A stretch of DNA of 10,812 nt from Fidelibacterota bacterium. GTDB taxonomy: Bacteria; Fidelibacterota; Marinisomatia; Marinisomatales; CAZVFT01. The position numbers were made by a program, and so were the translations under genes. Location: positions 1 through 10,812 of the forward strand of contig JACNLN010000053.1 in assembly GCA_014381485.1 (NCBI GenBank), read 5' to 3'. Numbering within the stretch: the first letter of the stretch is position 1; each line of letters opens with the position of its first letter. The notes under the pieces are model-generated. The model had not been told where the DNA came from, did no database searches, and saw nothing but the letters and a program-made list of their open reading frames with translations. This document shows, piece after piece, positions 1 to 6,437 of the stretch.

Positions 1-461
1 ATATTAGGAAGAAATATTAGTGTTTTAAGTTAATTCAACAGCATGATCCGCCGCCGACCTGCCTGTCGTATCGACAGAGAAGACAGGTCTCGGAACGGGT
101 CGGTGAGCGGATGTTGGTGTCCAAATGTCCCGCTCGGCGATCCCGCCACGGCGGGGGATCACCGACGGGAAACCACAAGAAAATGAAAATTCCTCCCCGC
201 CTGCTCCCGAAAAATGAGGGCGGGCAGGTACGATAAAATTAAAAGGTAAGCTTTCAGGCAAACAATGAATAAAGATTTCGAAACTGTAACTAAACCTACA
301 GGTTTTTTTCCTGTATAAAATTAATTAAGTCTTCTGCTGAAATCCTATTTCTTTAATCATAAATTACGGAAATTTGGAATGTAAGCGTTTTAGGATGAGG
401 CTCATAATATTGGGCTTTGTTGAAATGAATAATCTTCATTATATGGCTACCTAAAAATACA
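1..461. other. Gene-free left flank with GC-rich palindrome cluster
   Basis: No credible gene is visible here. The stretch has two parts: a GC-rich block at about 44-233, annotated separately, and AT-rich DNA on both sides. A weak hairpin with a T-run (stem AAACC at 292-296, loop TACA, stem GGTTT at 301-305, then more T) could be a minor plus-strand terminator for a gene left of the window, but the stem is only five pairs. I see no promoter I would defend and no RNA gene. Confidence 0.6.
44..233. repeat. GC-rich cluster of intergenic palindromes
   Basis: This block of about 190 bp is far richer in G+C than its flanks and is built of several inverted repeats. At 63-77 CTGTCG and CGACAG flank a TAT loop in a perfect six-pair hairpin. 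At 130-169 a longer imperfect palindrome has arms CCCGCTCGGCGATCCC and the near-complement GGGGATCACCGACGGG around a GCC-ACG-GC centre. A partial inverted pair, CCGCCGACC near 51-59 and GGTCGGTGAGCGG near 98-111, encloses the first hairpin. The arm core CCGTCGGTGAYCCC recurs at 6212-6225 and, complemented, at 6271-6284, so this looks like a dispersed REP- or MITE-like element. No transposase or clear target-site duplication is visible. Confidence 0.6.
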
Positions 462-995
462 TTAAGCAGGTTTTCCTGAACCGCCCAAAATGGTGAATAT
501 TAGCATAAGAATTAACAGTTGAATGATCCAGCCAATGATGCAAACCCCCACAGCTCGTAATGTGCTTTGATAATCAAGAGCCTGTCTTACCGCAATAACC
601 ATTGCTATCAACATCCATATTCCGGCAACGAAAAAAACGAAACTTGCCAGTCCTGGAATGATACCTAATATACGAATCAAACCGGGAGAACTCGCAAAGC
701 CGATAGTTCGCAATAACTCACTGTGATCTGCTTTGGTCTGTGGTTCAGGAAGAAGTTTCGTACCAATTAGGTAAGTAATATAGGCCCAGATATACCATCC
801 AATAAGAGCTAAAATCGTCCCTATCAAGATACCTCCAATTCCTGCTCTTTCAACGCTTCCCAATCCAGCCGCAATACTGGAAAGAACAACAACTCCCATG
901 GCCTGACCAAGTGCACCTTTGTCAGCTTCAACCTCTTCATATAGGTTAACATCCAGCTTGGCTGCACGAATGATACGTTCATTAAACCTATTCAT
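462..995 (-). CDS. YIP1-family integral membrane protein
   Basis: A 177-residue polytopic membrane protein resembling the bacterial YIP1 family, whose biochemical role is not established. The N-terminus (residues 1-27) is polar and probably cytoplasmic. Hydrophobic segments follow at about 31-48, 53-81, 105-136 (long enough for two helices) and 149-170. The family-like pattern is a polar linker leading into LRTIGFASSPGLI (95-107), then the IWMLIAMVIAVRQAL stretch (126-140), where a tryptophan precedes an Arg-X-Ala-Leu motif. The ATG at 993-995 has a strong upstream AGGAGA (complement of 1001-1006), which fixes the start. It lies downstream of the cold-shock gene on the same strand, but the terminator at 1145-1179 suggests separate transcription. 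Family call fairly sure; function unknown. Confidence 0.75.
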   Translation of the reverse strand: MNRFNERIIRAAKLDVNLYEEVEADKGALGQAMGVVVLSSIAAGLGSVERAGIGGILIGTILALIGWYIWAYITYLIGTKLLPEPQTKADHSELLRTIGFASSPGLIRILGIIPGLASFVFFVAGIWMLIAMVIAVRQALDYQSTLRAVGVCIIGWIIQLLILMLIFTILGGSGKPA

Positions 996-1144
996 CGGAC
1001 TCTCCTAAATTTATTCAATAGTTTTAAAAATATTGTTTCCTTATACGGTCTTAAGGTGTAATTGATATCAAGTAAAAACTCATCTGTGGTGTTTCGCCGA
1101 CCTGTACAGCTTGAATTTCCTTACAAGAATCTAACCCCAAAACC

Positions 1145-1179
1145 AAAAAAGGGCAACGACTGAAAATCGCTGCCCTTTT
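1145..1179 (-). terminator. Intrinsic terminator of the cold-shock gene
   Basis: Read on the minus strand, the nine-base arm GGGCAGCGA and its partner TCGTTGCCC form a stem with one G-U pair around a seven-base loop (1160-1166). It is preceded by AAAA and followed by six T residues. It begins 24 bp past the cold-shock stop codon, a textbook Rho-independent terminator in the right place and orientation. The A and T runs on both sides could allow some activity in the other direction too. Confidence 0.85.
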
Positions 1180-1202
1180 GATTATGTGAAATGGTTTTTC
1201 TG

Positions 1203-1415
1203 CTAACTTAACCGATTCACTTCATTTGCTTGTAATCCCTTTTCGCCAGAGACAACTTCGAACTCCACTTCATCGCCCTCTTCTAAAGAACGATAACCAT
1301 TTCCATTTATGGAATTGAAATGTACGAAAACATCTCCACCGCTTTCTCGAGTTATAAAACCATAACCCTTTTTGGGATTAAACCACTTAACAGTGCCAGA
1401 TTCACGATTTGACAT
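1203..1415 (-). CDS. Cold-shock domain protein (CspA family)
   Basis: A 70-residue single-domain cold-shock protein, the usual length for CspA-type nucleic-acid chaperones, which bind single-stranded RNA and DNA and keep mRNA translatable. The first beta strand carries GTVKWFNPKKGYGFIT (residues 7-22), including the RNP1 motif KGYGFIT; RNP2 is VFVHF (29-33). Aromatic residues expected to stack on bases are present (W11, F12, Y18, F20, F30, H32, F33). The C-terminus GLQANEV (60-66) is typical. An AAGGAG about ten bases before the ATG supports the start. About 270 bp of AT-rich DNA separates it from the tRNA-Arg gene; a long leader is common for csp mRNAs, but I cannot define one here. The paralogue (cspA, cspB and so on) cannot be assigned. 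Confidence 0.95.
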   Translation of the reverse strand: MSNRESGTVKWFNPKKGYGFITRESGGDVFVHFNSINGNGYRSLEEGDEVEFEVVSGEKGLQANEVNRLS

Positions 1416-1688
1416 ACTTGTTAACTCCTTTTTCTATTATTTCACTATTTAATTGAAAGTTTAAAAAATACGACAGGTTCTTGATGTTAGACCAAATTAC
1501 TTAAAAAGCAAATATGTGGTGTTATTAGAATCCAATCAATCTTTTACAAACTTTCTCCAACCATTAAATTTATACCAAAAATTTGAAAAACAATAGAAAT
1601 AAAAAATTACCTTGTAAGATACAACATACTACAACTATCTCAGTATTGAAACCCTCACTATTATTCTCATTATGAAAAAATTCCAACG

Positions 1689-1762
1689 TACCCCGGACCC
1701 GATTCGAACGGGTGACCTACTGCTTAGGAGGCAGTTGCTCTATCCTGCTGAGCTACCGGGGC
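1689..1762 (-). tRNA. tRNA-Arg (anticodon CCU)
   Basis: A complete cloverleaf on the minus strand. The acceptor stem GCCCCGG pairs with CCGGGGT (first pair G1-U72), with A73 as discriminator. The anticodon stem ACTGC/GCAGT encloses the loop CTCCTAA, giving anticodon CCU at 1726-1728, which reads AGG. The T-arm contains GTTCGAATC. CCA is not encoded. A shorter sequence sharing its first 11 acceptor and D-arm bases lies just upstream at 1796-1850. Confidence 0.95.
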
Positions 1763-1795
1763 ATTCTCAAAAATCATCTTGCTGTTCTTACATAT

Positions 1796-1850
1796 CCCCA
1801 GTACCGAATCAGAAAGCTACCTGTCCACCACTTGCAAAAGCTACCGGGGT
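1796..1850 (-). pseudogene. Possible decayed tRNA-Arg-like remnant
   Basis: Read on the minus strand, this 55-base piece starts with CCCCGGTAGCT, identical to 11 bases of the acceptor and D-arm of the tRNA-Arg gene 33 bp downstream. It ends with ACTGGGG, which pairs with the CCCCGGT start using one G-U pair. The centre has no intact anticodon arm, and only a weak T-arm echo (GATTCGGTAC). It looks like a tandem partial copy that has decayed, but chance similarity is possible for so short a piece. Confidence 0.35.
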
Positions 1851-2012
1851 TGAATCCATAATTGTGTTAAATATTCTCGATAAAACATTTGTCTCTTGAC
1901 TCTTTTCGATAACGAAATTAAGGAAGCAGTCAGTAATAATCAAAAACATTCATATATTCTTTGAAATGCCTCAGTTATAGGGGCAAGCTTACTATGGAAA
2001 ACGTAATTATTT

Positions 2013-2047
2013 AAAACGTAAAAAGTAATAAGTAAAATGTAATAAGT
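2013..2047. repeat. AT-rich heptamer array (five units)
   Basis: Five contiguous 7-bp words lie end to end: AAAACGT, AAAAAGT, AATAAGT, AAAATGT and AATAAGT, consensus AAWAMGT. The array is downstream of gpsA and upstream of the tRNA-Arg remnant, in no reading frame of a gene. One further AAAACGT occurs just before it at 1998-2004. The word structure is directly visible; its function is unknown. Confidence 0.7.
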
Positions 2048-2124
2048 AAGGTATTAAATAATTGTATGGAAGTGAATAGTAAAGGCGGGTAAGGTGTTTT
2101 AGCTAAGTTAGTGTAAAAAAAGAT

Positions 2125-3120
2125 CTAATGTTCGTAAATCAATTCACGGTTCATTAGCTCTTTCACTGCTTGCATAGGATCAATATCTTCGAAAAGAACT
2201 AAATATACTGCATTACAAATTGGCATTTCAACACTATATTTATTCATTAAGGAATGAACTGACTTTGCTGTGTTTATCCCTTCAGCAATCATCTCCATAG
2301 AATTTAATATTTCCGACAATTTTCTCCCTTTACCAATCTCCTCACCCACAAAACGATTACGACTGTGTCTACTGAGACACGTAACAATCAAATCTCCCAA
2401 TCCACTTAAACCGGCAAATGTCTCCTTTTTCGCTCCCATTGCTGTCCCAAGACGGGTAATTTCAACAATACCGCGTGTAATAAGGGCGGCCTTCGTGTTG
2501 TCACCAAAACCAATGCCATCACAAATCCCAGCAGCAATGGCGATAATATTTTTAATAGATCCACCAAGTTCTACCCCCACAATATCTTGATTGGTATAAA
2601 TCCTGAAAGAATCTGATGAAAAAAGTTGCTGAATGAATTCAATTGTCCCTTTATTTTTACCAGCAGCGACTACCGTAGTCGGAATTTTTTTTGCAACTTC
2701 TTCTGCATGGCTGGGACCGTACAAACTAACAACCTTTTCCTCATCAAAGCCAGCAGAAATGATGACTTCACTCATTCGCATTAACGTATCGTTTTCAATT
2801 CCTTTTGCAAGATTTACAATAATTGCATCATCACAATGAGTTGATAATTCTCCCACAATTTTCCGAACAATGTGAGACGGCACTGCAATAACAAGGATAT
2901 CCTTACAATGAACCTCTTTAAGATCTGAAGTAAAATGAATAGAAGATGAGAAATTGAGATGAGGAATAAAAGGGTGAGTTCGCTTTTCATTAAACATTTT
3001 TACTTCATTATCATCAACATGCCAGACAGTTATGCTATGACCCATCTCTGACAGGTACTGAGCTATTGTTCCTCCCCAGGAACCACATCCAATGACCGCA
3101 ATAGCTTGTTTTTTTATCAT
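2125..3120 (-). CDS. gpsA: Glycerol-3-phosphate dehydrogenase [NAD(P)+]
   Basis: A 331-residue cytoplasmic GpsA, the usual length, which interconverts dihydroxyacetone phosphate and sn-glycerol-3-phosphate with NAD(P)H and so supplies the glycerol backbone for phospholipids. The N-terminal Rossmann domain (about 5-165) carries the nucleotide-binding GCGSWGG (11-17), NLAKGIE (103-109) and GPSHAEEV (135-142). The C-terminal domain starts with ELGGSIKN (184-191), whose K190 corresponds to the catalytic lysine, followed by GDNTKAAL (206-213), GLSGLGDL (237-244), SRNRF (253-257) and AEGINTAK (279-286). All expected motifs are intact. The ribosome-binding site is weak (only a distant CAGG upstream of the ATG), but this start places the Rossmann motif correctly. 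The gene stands alone, divergent from tRNA-Leu(CAA), and not next to plsY as in some bacteria. Confidence 0.97.
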   Translation of the reverse strand: MIKKQAIAVIGCGSWGGTIAQYLSEMGHSITVWHVDDNEVKMFNEKRTHPFIPHLNFSSSIHFTSDLKEVHCKDILVIAVPSHIVRKIVGELSTHCDDAIIVNLAKGIENDTLMRMSEVIISAGFDEEKVVSLYGPSHAEEVAKKIPTTVVAAGKNKGTIEFIQQLFSSDSFRIYTNQDIVGVELGGSIKNIIAIAAGICDGIGFGDNTKAALITRGIVEITRLGTAMGAKKETFAGLSGLGDLIVTCLSRHSRNRFVGEEIGKGRKLSEILNSMEMIAEGINTAKSVHSLMNKYSVEMPICNAVYLVLFEDIDPMQAVKELMNRELIYEH

Positions 3121-3343
3121 TGATTAATTACTAACCTGAATACCAATCTTTGATATTAATAAAATCTCTTATCCCAATTTTCCGAAATTTTTATCAGTTT
3201 GTAAAATAGGAATTTGTATGATTAAAGTAATAAATTTTATTATTATTTAAAATAATTTAATGATGTATTTAATATATTGGCAAATTTTAAATGAAGCTTC
3301 TATATTTTTACCCTTAATTAATTGAATAAAATACAAACTTATT

Positions 3344-3427
3344 GCCGGGGTGGCGGAATAGGTAGACGCGTTGGTCTCAAAAACCAATCTCCTTAGGGAG
3401 GTGAGGGTTCGAGCCCCTCTCCCGGTA
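3344..3427 (+). tRNA. tRNA-Leu (anticodon CAA)
   Basis: A class II tRNA of 84 bases. The acceptor GCCGGGG pairs with TCCCGGT (G-U at both the 1-72 and 7-66 positions), with A73. The anticodon stem TTGGT/ACCAA encloses CTCAAAA, giving anticodon CAA at 3378-3380, which reads UUG. A long variable arm (CTCCTTAGGGAG) is present, as expected for leucine, and the T-arm contains GTTCGAGC. CCA is not encoded; a T-run follows at once (CTTTTT) and may help end transcription. Confidence 0.95.
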
Positions 3428-3696
3428 CTTTTTCTCATTTCACTTCTATAGAATTAAAAACTTCTATATTACAGCAGAGTAATCGCGCCAAATAATAATT
3501 ACAAATACCATTGAATGTGCCTTGGTTGGACTGAGAAATGTGTTTGAAATTGATAATTGGAACTTTTTATGAAGAATCAGAACAAAAAATGTTAAGAACC
3601 TGATGTTTTGTTTGGACAGGAAATATTTATTGCGCTCCCAACTTTCTATAATCTACTCGTTGTTTTTAGAAAATTCTAAGAAGTATTTTATTTTTG
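3428..3696. other. Intergenic spacer between tRNA-Leu genes
   Basis: About 270 bp of AT-rich sequence between the convergently oriented tRNA-Leu(CAA) and tRNA-Leu(UAA) genes. I see no open frame, hairpin or repeat that I would defend here, apart from the short T-run directly after tRNA-Leu(CAA). Confidence 0.5.
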
Positions 3697-3782
3697 TACC
3701 CGGGGCCGGACTCGAACCGGCACAGCTTTAAAAAGCCGGCAGATTTTAAGTCTGCTGTGTCTACCTATTCCACCACCCGGGC
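3697..3782 (-). tRNA. tRNA-Leu (anticodon UAA)
   Basis: A class II tRNA of 86 bases on the minus strand. The acceptor GCCCGGG pairs with CCCGGGT (G1-U72), with A73. The anticodon stem GCAGA/TCTGC encloses CTTAAAA, giving UAA at 3746-3748, which reads UUA. The long variable arm GCCGGCTTTTTAAAGC and a T-arm with GGTTCGAGTCC are present. CCA is not encoded. It follows tRNA-Cys by 37 bp on the same strand and is probably cotranscribed with it. Confidence 0.95.
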
Positions 3783-3819
3783 AGTTATTATAAATAATTT
3801 AGTACTCAATATATTGGAG

Positions 3820-3893
3820 AGGCGTCGGTCGGATTCGAACCGACGAATCGCGGTTTTGCAGACCGCTCCCTTAGTCCACTTGGGTACGACGCC
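3820..3893 (-). tRNA. tRNA-Cys (anticodon GCA)
   Basis: Acceptor GGCGTCG pairs perfectly with CGACGCC, and the discriminator is U73, the identity base of cysteine tRNA. The anticodon stem GCGGT/ACCGC encloses CTGCAAA, giving GCA at 3857-3859. The D-stem CCC/GGG and a T-arm with GGTTCGAATCC are intact. CCA is not encoded. It is the upstream member of a Cys-Leu(UAA) pair. Confidence 0.95.
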
Positions 3894-3988
3894 GAGAATT
3901 GTTTAAAATGTTATACTTATTTGCGAAAAATTTAATAGAAAAATAAATACTTTCCAACGAATGTAAACTCAATACTTTAAATTATTCA

Positions 3989-4045
3989 AGGAATCCGGGC
4001 AGTTAGTTGATTCCTCTAGTGTGTTACCAATTGAACAACCTTCCT
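3989..4045 (-). pseudogene. Possible decayed tRNA upstream of tRNA-Cys
   Basis: On the minus strand this 57-base piece begins AGGAA and ends TTCCT, which pair. Directly after the first arm comes GTTCAATTGGTAACAC, a good match to a tRNA D-arm. The anticodon arm is not convincing and the T-arm is missing apart from CCCGGATTCC near the end. It lies about 95 bp upstream of tRNA-Cys on the same strand, where a third cotranscribed tRNA would sit. Identity cannot be read. It could instead be a chance match. Confidence 0.4.
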
Positions 4046-4128
4046 AATGCCTTTTTCACAATAATCTTTTTCGAAAGTTCCTCTCCAGAAGTTATTTTTC
4101 CACTCTGTCAATATATACCCCTTTTACA

Positions 4129-6069
4129 TCATTCTTCTTCAACCTTGAAAAGAACATAATCCTCAAAGTATAAAAATTTCCTTCGATTATCGGGTAGGTT
4201 ATAAATCCACATCTGGTAATTGCGATTTTTATCATCGACTCGCTGGGTGATATCATCTGGTTCTCCAAGGATATCCTGAACTTCCGTCACCAGCATCCCC
4301 AGTTCTACCTTTGGCATATAACGCATTATATTTTTCCACCTCGCTTCATTAGCATACTCATCAATCCTCTGTTTCACTCGATATTCCCCAATCACTTTCA
4401 ACTGTCGTTCCAGTTCCTCAATCATCCTATCCATTTTTTCATCCGATTTTCTCATAATCTCTTTCGACTTTTTTATAGACTCTATAGCCAATCTTACTGT
4501 ACCCTCATCGTAGGCTTTGTTTACATCCTCAAGCATTTTATTCGCCACCTTCAATTCATTCCAACGAATATCAATCCATAATGAAGGCTCTATCTCAAGA
4601 GCTATTGCAAATTTTTCAAGTGCCTGTGCATACATCCCATGGGTAGCTAAAACCTCACCTTGTCGAATGGTAATTTTGACTCCCATCAGTTTCAATACAT
4701 CCTGCCCACTTTCTGAAATGGATGCTGCACTTCTTGCCATCCGAAGAGCATCATCAGTCTCACCCGATATAAACAAACTCTCAGCCATGCTAATATAATC
4801 CTGAGCAATCAGTTCAATATCTCTATCCAATCTCTTTTTTAAATCTCCGTCTGCCATTTTTGAAGCTTCTACATATTTTTCTAATGCCCTGTCTATTTTT
4901 CCTACCTTTTTGAAATTATTACCCTCGGTATATAGCTGGTTAGGAATCCGGTGATTACAAATTTCAATCAGCTTTTCCGCTCGTCCCCGTCGGGCATGAT
5001 GAGGATATTGACTAAGAAACTGTTGAAATTTTTTTGCAGCGGACACATAATCCTTTTCAAGATAGTGCTCTTTCCCGTCATCACCGATGGTTTTATTCCC
5101 TCCATAAAATACACCGATATTCAAGTAAAGCCCAAACATCGGATATTGAATTCCTGTGATAGGCGTCACATTGTTTGGATCTACGATTTTATCAATTTTG
5201 AGATACATGTATTTCAGTTCCAACCCAATGGCATACCTGGCAGCAGTTTTAGATTCTCGAATGAACTTTAATCCAACAGAATAAGTTGAAGAAGTTCCGT
5301 TACCGTATGGAAATTCACTGGTACCATCACCTTGGTAAAACCGTGTACGATTCATTCCATATGAGTATTTCAGATGAAGGAACCATTTCGGATGCCATTG
5401 GAGAATCAAGGAGGAGAGAATGTTTCCTTCCACAGTTCTTGGTGCAAATGTCTTTTTCAGGGGCCAGTCTGAGGGAACCTCTGGAGGACCGGTGATACTG
5501 TACTTTCCTAATTCAGCAGTTGGAATATCCATCACAGAAAAATATCTGAAACTCAACCCTACGTGAATGTCGAAATAACTCTTTTTAAAAAGGTAGTATG
5601 AGGGATTTATTTGAAGTGCATTGAATTCCATAAAATGTCCAAATCGCCCCATAATGTTATTATTTTTCAAGACGGTAACAGAATCATCCTCATAGGTAAT
5701 AAGACCATAATCAAATCGAAAGGGATTCAGATGATCAACTCCATAGAAGCCCATTCCATATCTTCCTTCAATGGGAATCATGATGATCGGTTCACGAAAT
5801 TCCATAGGACGAAAGATCGCCTCAAAGGTCGCATTGTCACCATTATTGATGGAGGTAAATAATGAGTAAAAAGAGGGGAATCGGGGAAATAATCTGGTGA
5901 GTGGTAGAATGGTAAACTGGTTAGTGGTAGAATAAAAGCCCTTCGATTTCTGGTTCAGATTAGATGAATAATTTACCACATCAGGGTTGGCTGAGGTAAA
6001 ATTAATAGCCAACAATAAAAAGATAATTAAAAGTAAATTGGGATTCTTCAAAAATATAGAAGGCTTCAT
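4129..6069 (-). CDS. Exported barrel-like/TPR-like/BamE-like protein
   Basis: I do not recognise a named gene. From the ATG at 6067-6069 it has 646 residues. The open frame extends upstream to a TTG at 6141, but only the internal ATG gives a normal signal peptide: MKPS, a hydrophobic LLLIIFLLLAI core and cleavage near TSA. In longer-frame numbering (subtract 24), residues 75-350 are rich in aromatic, alternating strands typical of an outer-membrane beta-barrel. Residues 355-600 are helical and TPR-like, starting AAKKFQQFLSQYP as in YfiO/BamD-type repeats. Residues 610-668 resemble the SmpA/OmlA (BamE) fold: ELGMLVTEVQDILGEP, then MWIYNLP and FLYFEDYVLF. Residues 69-83 (FYSTTNQFTILPLTR) are encoded by an antisense GGT-word repeat. 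Likely an outer-membrane or periplasmic structural protein; substrate unknown. Confidence 0.65.
   Translation of the reverse strand: MKPSIFLKNPNLLLIIFLLLAINFTSANPDVVNYSSNLNQKSKGFYSTTNQFTILPLTRLFPRFPSFYSLFTSINNGDNATFEAIFRPMEFREPIIMIPIEGRYGMGFYGVDHLNPFRFDYGLITYEDDSVTVLKNNNIMGRFGHFMEFNALQINPSYYLFKKSYFDIHVGLSFRYFSVMDIPTAELGKYSITGPPEVPSDWPLKKTFAPRTVEGNILSSLILQWHPKWFLHLKYSYGMNRTRFYQGDGTSEFPYGNGTSSTYSVGLKFIRESKTAARYAIGLELKYMYLKIDKIVDPNNVTPITGIQYPMFGLYLNIGVFYGGNKTIGDDGKEHYLEKDYVSAAKKFQQFLSQYPHHARRGRAEKLIEICNHRIPNQLYTEGNNFKKVGKIDRALEKYVEASKMADGDLKKRLDRDIELIAQDYISMAESLFISGETDDALRMARSAASISESGQDVLKLMGVKITIRQGEVLATHGMYAQALEKFAIALEIEPSLWIDIRWNELKVANKMLEDVNKAYDEGTVRLAIESIKKSKEIMRKSDEKMDRMIEELERQLKVIGEYRVKQRIDEYANEARWKNIMRYMPKVELGMLVTEVQDILGEPDDITQRVDDKNRNYQMWIYNLPDNRRKFLYFEDYVLFKVEEE
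5896..5933 (+). repeat. GGT-word repeat inside a coding sequence (antisense)
   Basis: On the plus strand five words run end to end: GGTGAGT, GGTAGAAT, GGTAAACT, GGTTAGT and GGTAGAAT (7+8+8+7+8 bp, that is one 23-bp unit plus 15 bp). It is preceded by CT, giving the same CTGGTGAGTGGTA head as the copies at 7825 and 10719. It lies antisense within the exported-protein gene and supplies about 13 codons just after the signal peptide region. Confidence 0.8.
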
Positions 6070-6211
6070 CACTGCACCAAAATACCTGTTATATAAAGAT
6101 AATTCAAGATAAAAAAACGAATATAAAGACAGAAAACCCAAATATTTCTTTTAGCCCGATCGATCTATTCATTAGTCATAAATGTACTAAAACACAAAGA
6201 AAACAGCAAGT

Positions 6212-6284
6212 ACCGTCGGTGACCCTTTTTACCAGATAAATTTAAATATAATTTTATTACACAACTTCGGGGGTCGCCGACGGT
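6212..6284. repeat. Inverted repeat with 14-bp arms
   Basis: ACCGTCGGTGACCC at 6212-6225 and GGGTCGCCGACGGT at 6271-6284 are complementary with one G-U mismatch, separated by 45 bp of AT-rich DNA. The GC-rich arms stand out from the surroundings and share the core CCGTCGGTGAYCCC with the palindrome at 130-169. It may be a small MITE-like element, or a regulatory or terminating structure between divergent genes. No clear target-site duplication is visible. Confidence 0.65.
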
Positions 6285-6425
6285 TAAAAACATTTCACCT
6301 ATGAGGTGGGGTATTTGCAGTTTTTGAAGCTGATTAATTAATAAAGCTAAATATTTTTTCTTATCTCAAGGAACAAAACATTTTTGTAATTTCTTTAACA
6401 ATATTCAGCAGGTTAATTTTTGATT

Positions 6426-6432
6426 GGGAGAG
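6426..6432 (+). promoter_or_regulatory. Ribosome-binding site deciding a TTG start
   Basis: GGGAGAG lies five bases before the TTG at 6438-6440. It falls inside the reading frame of an earlier TTG at 6420, which has no comparable site, so it argues for the 6438 start. Confidence 0.65.
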
Positions 6433-6437
6433 TTATA

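Larger units (their letters stand above)
1763..2124. other. Intergenic region between gpsA and tRNA-Arg
   Basis: There is no credible protein gene in these 362 bp. The stretch contains the tRNA-like remnant at 1796-1850 and the heptamer array at 2013-2047, both annotated separately. The remainder is AT-rich and shows no clear terminator for gpsA. The open frame over 1672-1899 on the plus strand is antisense to tRNA-Arg. Confidence 0.6.
6070..6437. other. Divergent intergenic region
   Basis: These 368 bp separate the exported-protein gene from the DUF4159 gene and must hold promoters for both. The sequence is AT-rich apart from the inverted repeat at 6212-6284. I see no promoter pair with acceptable boxes and spacing that I would defend, and no RNA gene. 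The upstream part of the minus-strand open frame (6070-6141) lies here and is taken as untranslated leader. Confidence 0.55.

Noticed and set aside
25..261. Minus-strand open frame of 78 codons
   Set aside because: It lies across the GC-rich palindrome block, has a biased repeat-like composition and no recognisable domain; the frame is a by-product of the repeats.
1555..1600. Minus-strand TATAAA as a promoter -10 box for the cold-shock gene
   Set aside because: No matching -35 box at a suitable distance; in such AT-rich DNA the hexamer alone is not evidence.
1672..1899. Plus-strand open frame over tRNA-Arg
   Set aside because: The peptide with DPIRTGDLLLRRQLLYPAELP-like content is the familiar false protein made by reading the antisense strand of a tRNA gene.
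3247..3438. Minus-strand open frame over tRNA-Leu(CAA)
   Set aside because: Antisense to a complete tRNA; the rest is AT-rich with no domain.
3694..3906. Plus-strand open frame over tRNA-Leu(UAA) and tRNA-Cys
   Set aside because: Antisense to two clear tRNA genes; the GPDSNRHSFKKPADFKSAVS-like sequence is a known type of tRNA-derived artefact.
6070..6141. N-terminal extension of the exported protein from TTG 6141
   Set aside because: The extension would put 24 extra residues before a well-formed signal peptide; the ATG at 6067-6069 gives a standard exported N-terminus.
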